From the NCBI RefSeq assembly GCF_030656115.1, contig NZ_JAUSOO010000029.1, positions 1 through 56,531 on the forward strand: DNA of 56,531 nucleotides. Reading direction: 5' to 3'. This document shows positions 53,427 through 56,531 of this stretch, in pieces. The translations under genes and the position numbers were made by a program. The DNA is from Hydrogenophaga sp. GTDB lineage: Bacteria; Pseudomonadota; Gammaproteobacteria; Burkholderiales; Burkholderiaceae_C. Each line of letters opens with the position of its first letter. Within the stretch, counting starts at the first letter, position 1. A model generated the notes under the pieces. That model saw only the letters and a program-made list of their open reading frames with translations, searched no databases and had not been told where the DNA came from.

Positions 53427-53449
53427 TCCTATATTGAATTCATTTTTGA
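53427..53449. promoter_or_regulatory. Candidate second GntR operator upstream of the TRAP gene
   Basis: TATTGAATTCA at 53432-53442 is identical to one arm and centre of the palindrome at 51360-51370, and the following TTTTTGAA also resembles ATATTGAA at the first site. It is about 90 bases upstream of the TRAP start codon. Confidence 0.55.
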
Positions 53450-53516
53450 AGTATTGGTGTTTATCCCATGTCGGGCCTGCGGCCCACCGCTGGCCCCTTT
53501 CAGCTGGACATAGCGG

Positions 53517-53551
53517 CTGAGCGTTTTTCGGGCGTGTCCGAACAACGCCTC
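53517..53551. repeat. REP-like hairpin, copy 2
   Basis: GCGTTTTTCGG (53521-53531), loop GCGTGT, CCGAACAACGC (53538-53548). 33 of 35 bases match the copy at 35887-35921, and the two differences are paired partners in the stem. Confidence 0.7.
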
Positions 53552-53613
53552 CCAGCAAGGTCGTGAACAGCGCGGTGGATTCCTGGATCAGGGCTTGCAA
53601 GGTCTTGTGCGGA

Positions 53614-53671
53614 TTCAGCGGAGGGGGAGGTTTTGAGCACACCCACGAAGAAGACCGCCCCCTCCGCTGAA
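53614..53671. repeat. Perfect 14-bp inverted repeat with 30-base spacer
   Basis: TTCAGCGGAGGGGG (53614-53627) and CCCCCTCCGCTGAA (53658-53671). It lies 75 bases behind the MarR gene and could be its transcript end or the ends of a tiny mobile-element scar. No T run. Confidence 0.6.
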
Positions 53672-53746
53672 CCCGCGCCTCGATGCGGACACGCGCTGAG
53701 CGTCTTCTGGCTATGCCTGTTCGTCTGCTACGCGCAGACGCATCGC

Positions 53747-54244
53747 CTACTTGCGCAACACCTTCTCATGCCTGTCCGGGTTCTTGTCTGTAGGGGGCGG
53801 CGACGGATGGGTCTCATCCCTCAACACACGGATTCCATCCAGCAAGCGTTGAAACGCCCTGGGACTCAGCCGGGAGAAGAACTTCTGCTCGGCCTCCACC
53901 ACGATCTGATCGGCGCTCGACAGCGCCCGGTGCCCAGAAGCAGTCAGAAGCAGCGAGATCGAACGCTTGTTGTTGGGTATCGGTGCGCGCGTGATCAAGC
54001 CCCGAGATTCCAACGCCTTGACGGTTTCCCCCGTGGACTGCGTCGTGATCCCCAGCTTCCTGGAGAGTTCGGCGGGGCTCACGGGCTCGTGGTACCGGAC
54101 CAGGCTCAAGGCCGTGTACTGAGGGGGCGTCAGGTCCTGATGAGCCAGTGCCGCTTCAAGCGTTGCATACACCCGTTGGTGCAGCTTCAACACTTGAAAA
54201 AAAGCTCTGGGCGATGCGACTGGGGTGATGGACGACGAAGACAT
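53747..54244 (-). CDS. MarR-family transcriptional regulator
   Basis: A 165-residue winged helix-turn-helix protein. FFQVLKLHQRVYATLEAALA is the dimerisation helix, LTPPQYTALSLVRYHEPVSPAELSRKLGITTQSTGETVKALESRGLI the DNA-binding domain, and NNKRSISLLLTASGHRAL the wing. The C-terminus is Pro-rich and basic. The ATG at 54244 is the natural start; the frame upstream crosses a transposase remnant. No adjacent target operon is evident on the minus strand; maiA and pgeF lie beyond the IS remnant. Confidence 0.88.
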   Translation of the reverse strand: MSSSSITPVASPRAFFQVLKLHQRVYATLEAALAHQDLTPPQYTALSLVRYHEPVSPAELSRKLGITTQSTGETVKALESRGLITRAPIPNNKRSISLLLTASGHRALSSADQIVVEAEQKFFSRLSPRAFQRLLDGIRVLRDETHPSPPPTDKNPDRHEKVLRK

Positions 54245-54404
54245 GGGTAAATGTTGGCGTGGCCGCAAACCGTTTCGAAAAACACGTGGTGTTGACCTGC
54301 TGAGTATGTCAAGATGAAACGCAGCACCAACGAAGACTGAAATGGCAATGTGGCAAACCACCCCGGGAATTGTGGACGTCGCTTGGTTTGCGTCAGCCCT
54401 CCAC

Positions 54405-54580
54405 CGTGGAGACCTGACGGCGTGTTGCCAATAGCAGTTGGCCTCCGCTTCTGCCGACGGAATGTACCCGATGGGTTCGAGCCGTCGGTGGACGGTTGAA
54501 CCAGGACACCCCTTGCAGCGTGGCCAACTCCACCGATTCACGGATTGGCCACGACCAGCCGGGCGCTTCATCAAGCGCTC
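54405..54580 (-). pseudogene. Remnant of an IS3-family transposase (OrfB C-terminus)
   Basis: In one minus-strand frame IRESVELATLQGVSWFN (near 54498-54545) and in the next LEPIGYIPSAEAEANCYWQ (54419-54481) reproduce the classic end of IS3-family integrases, ..SVELATLEWVSWFNHHRLLEPIGYIPPAEAEANYYRQ. A frameshift separates the two. The catalytic domain is not preserved. The rest of 54245-54787 holds no recognisable gene. Confidence 0.78.
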
Positions 54581-54753
54581 GACGGTGCAGCAGGTTTGCC
54601 AGTGGCGCATCATCGTACTGGGTCTGACGACAATCTGGGCAGCCATCTTGCGCGAGCTCCAGTGCGTGGCCGCCACTGGGGTACTCGGAGTGACCTGTTC
54701 CTCCAGCCTTGGAACAGCGGCACACCGCCCCCCCAGGCCGCTCCTTCATGGCG

Positions 54754-54781
54754 CAAGGATAGCTTTCCTAAGCTATCCTTG
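54754..54781 (+). promoter_or_regulatory. Strong hairpin directly before maiA
   Basis: CAAGGATAGCTT (54754-54765), loop TCCT, AAGCTATCCTTG (54770-54781): a perfect 12-bp inverted repeat ending seven bases before the maiA ATG. In RNA it would cover the ribosome site region; in DNA it could be an operator. Confidence 0.6.
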
Positions 54782-54787
54782 CGGACC

Positions 54788-55429
54788 ATGAAGCTCTATA
54801 ACTACTTCCGTTCATCTGCCTCGTTTCGCGTGCGCATTGCGCTGGCGCTCAAGGGGCTGGCCTACGAATACGTGCCGGTGCATCTTGCCAAGGGCGAGCA
54901 CAGGCTGGCGGATTACGCCGACATTGCAGCCGACCAACTGGTGCCTGCACTGGAGTTGGACGACGGCACGCGGCTGTCGCAATCCATGGCCATCATGGAG
55001 TACCTGGACGAGACATACCCCACGCCCGCCCTGGTGCCGGCCAATGCGCTGGATCGAGCGCGCGTGCGTGCGCTGGCGCAGTCCATTGCCTGCGAGATCC
55101 ACCCCATCAACAATCTGCGGGTGTTGAAGTACCTGAGCAAAGAGCTGAAAGTGGACGAAGAAACAAAGAACACCTGGTACCGCCACTGGGTGCGCACTGG
55201 GCTGGAATCGTTTGAGCGGCAGCTGGCGCAGCAGCCGCCATCGCCTTATTGTTTTGGTGACACGCCTACCCTGGCCGACTGCTGCCTGGTGCCGCAGATC
55301 TTCAATGGTCAACGCTTCAACACCAACTTGGATGGCTTGCCGCGCACCATGGCAGCGTTTGAAGCCTGCATGGCGTTGCCAGCGTTCCAGCAAGCGCAGC
55401 CTTCGGCCTGCCCGGACGCCGAAGCCTGA
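54788..55429 (+). CDS. maiA: Maleylacetoacetate isomerase
   Basis: A 213-residue zeta-class glutathione S-transferase homologue that isomerises maleylacetoacetate to fumarylacetoacetate in tyrosine/homogentisate breakdown. KLYNYFRSSASFRVRIALAL contains the glutathione-binding SSxSxRVR motif, QSMAIMEYLDE and the helical domain ACEIHPINNLRVLKYL are family-typical, and PTLADCCLVPQIFN is the GST C-terminal signature. The related maleylpyruvate isomerases are an alternative. No homogentisate dioxygenase or fumarylacetoacetase is adjacent. Its stop overlaps pgeF by one base (TGATG). Confidence 0.9.
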   Translation: MKLYNYFRSSASFRVRIALALKGLAYEYVPVHLAKGEHRLADYADIAADQLVPALELDDGTRLSQSMAIMEYLDETYPTPALVPANALDRARVRALAQSIACEIHPINNLRVLKYLSKELKVDEETKNTWYRHWVRTGLESFERQLAQQPPSPYCFGDTPTLADCCLVPQIFNGQRFNTNLDGLPRTMAAFEACMALPAFQQAQPSACPDAEA

Positions 55430-56229
55430 TGGCGTTTACGGCAGACTGGATCGTCCCTGATTGGGCTGCGCCGGCTTCGGTGCGCGCCGTGTTCACCAGC
55501 CGTTCGGGCGGTGTGTCGGTGGCACCATTCGACAGCTTCAACTTGGGCAACCATGTGCGCGATGCGCCCGCCGCTGTTGCCCGCAACCGGGAACAGCTTG
55601 CTCATGCCTTGGGGCGGCGGCCGGTTTTTTTAGAGCAGGTGCATGGCGCCGCAGTGCTGCCACTGGACGCAGACACGCTTGACGGCACGGCGGCTGATGC
55701 GTGCCTGAGCACCACGCCCGGCTTGGCCTGCACGATCATGGTGGCCGATTGTTTACCGGTGCTTTTTGCCCATACATCGGGTGCCGTGGTGGCTGCTGCC
55801 CATGCGGGCTGGCGGGGACTGGCGCAAGGTGTTCTGGAGAGCACTCTGTCGGCCTTGGTGGTGGCTGTGCAGCGGACCGACCCAGCAGCCACGCCCGCCA
55901 GCGTGGCCCAAGAAACGTTGACCTGGCTGGGCCCTTGCATTGGACCTACCGCTTTTGAAGTCGGCGCTGAGGTGCGCGAGGCGTTTGTGGCGCGGCGGCC
56001 TGAAGCGCAAAAAGCGTTTGAAGCAAGCAGTGGGGGCAAGTTTCTGGCCAATCTGCCGGCGCTGGCACTCGGGCAACTGGGTGCTATGGGAATCACGCAG
56101 GTGACCGGCAACGATGGAACAGCACCTTGGTGTACGTTCACACAATCTTCACGTTTTTTTTCGCACCGCCGCGACGCCGCCGACCTCGGCAGCACTGGGC
56201 GCATGGCCGCCTGCATCTGGCTGGTTTAA
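55429..56229 (+). CDS. pgeF: Peptidoglycan editing factor PgeF (YfiH/multicopper polyphenol oxidase family)
   Basis: A 266-residue protein. VRAVFTSRSGGVSVAPFDSFNLGNHVRD opens the family; metal-site residues are in FLEQVHGAAV (His), MVADCLPVLF (Cys) and AAAHAGWRGLAQGVLE (His), and WLGPCIGPTAFEVG follows. Family members were described as copper or zinc phenol oxidases and more recently as purine nucleosidase/phosphorylase-like enzymes or editors of wrongly incorporated serine in peptidoglycan. Translationally coupled to maiA, though no functional link is known. Confidence 0.92.
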   Translation: MAFTADWIVPDWAAPASVRAVFTSRSGGVSVAPFDSFNLGNHVRDAPAAVARNREQLAHALGRRPVFLEQVHGAAVLPLDADTLDGTAADACLSTTPGLACTIMVADCLPVLFAHTSGAVVAAAHAGWRGLAQGVLESTLSALVVAVQRTDPAATPASVAQETLTWLGPCIGPTAFEVGAEVREAFVARRPEAQKAFEASSGGKFLANLPALALGQLGAMGITQVTGNDGTAPWCTFTQSSRFFSHRRDAADLGSTGRMAACIWLV

Positions 56230-56247
56230 GGGCGTTTCCATAAATAT

Positions 56248-56274
56248 CCGTTCACCCTGAGTTTGTCGAAGAGC
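56248..56274. repeat. Dispersed REP-type palindrome
   Basis: CCGTTCACCCTGAGTTTGTC followed by GAAGAGC is a variant of the widespread proteobacterial extragenic repeat built on TTCGACAAGCTCAGGGTGAA. It sits between pgeF and the rRNA operon end. Confidence 0.65.
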
Positions 56275-56347
56275 CTCGTTGTCGCGCAGCTCATGCCGAA
56301 ACTCTTCAATAAGCGTGTTTATAAACAGACGGAACTTGACAGGTACA

Positions 56348-56393
56348 GAAAAGCCCAAACCCCCAGGCACGGTGAGGTACGAGGGGGTTTGGG
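56348..56393 (-). terminator. Terminator of the rRNA operon
   Basis: On the minus strand CCCAAACCCCC (complement of 56383-56393) pairs with GGGGGTTTGGG (complement of 56354-56364), an 11-bp perfect stem, followed by CTTTTCT. It lies 13 bases behind the 5S gene. Confidence 0.88.
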
Positions 56394-56405
56394 GGGCTGG
56401 TAAGA

Positions 56406-56519
56406 GCCTGACGATGACCTACTTTCACACGGGAATCCGCACTATCATCGGCGCGAAGTCGTTTCACTGTCCTGTTCGGGATGGGAAGGAGTGGGACCAA
56501 CTTGCTATGGTCGTCAGGC
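56406..56519 (-). rRNA. rrf: 5S ribosomal RNA
   Basis: On the minus strand the segment starts GCCTGACGACCATAGCAAGT, contains GGTCCCACTCCTTCCCATCC and CCGAACAGGACAGTGAAACG, and ends TAGGTCATCGTCAGGC, the two ends pairing as helix I. Length is 114 bases, normal for betaproteobacterial 5S. The 23S gene must lie to the right of the window. Confidence 0.96.
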
Positions 56520-56531
56520 ATAAAGGGTTGC

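Larger units (their letters stand above)
53345..53746. other. Intergenic region with operator, REP-like hairpin and inverted repeat
   Basis: About 400 bases without a supportable gene. From left to right: the TRAP gene leader; TATTGAATTCA at 53432-53442 matching the P450/gntR palindrome; the REP-like hairpin at 53517-53551; and a 14-bp inverted repeat at 53614-53671. An 80-codon open frame on the minus strand from 53642 has no recognisable family. Confidence 0.6.

Overview
The window looks like chromosomal DNA of a Gram-negative betaproteobacterium in the Burkholderiales, most likely family Comamonadaceae (Hydrogenophaga/Acidovorax-like). The basis is the high-GC codon use, two trimeric porins of the Comamonadaceae type, a GspC-divergent gspGHIJKLMN-D-E-F type II secretion locus, ubiquinone hydroxylase Coq7, and a SelD fused to an FAD/NAD oxidoreductase. 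The genus is an inference. No tRNA, CRISPR array or intact transposon is visible.

Layout. 1-130 is the 5' end of a group IIC intron sitting directly behind the terminator of a porin gene (202-1128). Housekeeping genes follow: coq7, an OsmC-like protein, a probable small RNA and ilvA. 4547-15991 holds a nearly complete type II secretion system: gspC on the minus strand, then gspG, H, I, J, K, L, M, N, D, E, F on the plus strand, with stop/start overlaps from H through K. 16189-25000 carries a 5'-nucleotidase, an ABC half-transporter, a substrate-binding-protein/GGDEF fusion, queC, and a small operon of an FAD aromatic hydroxylase, a DUF2783 protein and a VOC-fold protein under a promoter with two palindromes, then a universal stress protein. 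25234-30383 has a trypsin-like peptidase, a three-gene signalling operon (receiver, solute-binding protein, MASE1 histidine kinase) and a second porin.

30486-42800 is a scarred stretch. Intact genes (exonuclease, Tat-exported carbonic anhydrase, lipoprotein serine hydrolase, serA, a large SBP-PAS-GGDEF-EAL protein, the SelD fusion) alternate with gene remains: a decayed serA copy, a sugar ABC-transporter binding-protein remnant, and fragments of thiolase, 3-hydroxyacyl-CoA dehydrogenase and enoyl-CoA hydratase.

42833-53344 is the accessory part of most interest. It is a nine-gene minus-strand cluster for aromatic catabolism: cytochrome P450, its FMN/2Fe-2S reductase, RidA, AMP-forming acyl-CoA synthetase, three RraA/aldolase paralogues, a LigJ-like hydratase and a class III extradiol dioxygenase. 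A divergent GntR regulator and an orphan TRAP binding protein follow. A shared TATTGAATTCA sequence links the P450/gntR intergenic region to the TRAP gene promoter. The genes fit O-demethylation of a methoxylated or otherwise modified aromatic acid, meta-type ring cleavage, hydration of an oxalomesaconate-like product and retro-aldol cleavage to pyruvate or oxaloacetate. The actual substrate is not readable from sequence.

The right end has a MarR regulator, an IS3-family transposase remnant, maiA and pgeF, and then the terminator and 5S gene of an rRNA operon that continues beyond the window on the minus strand.
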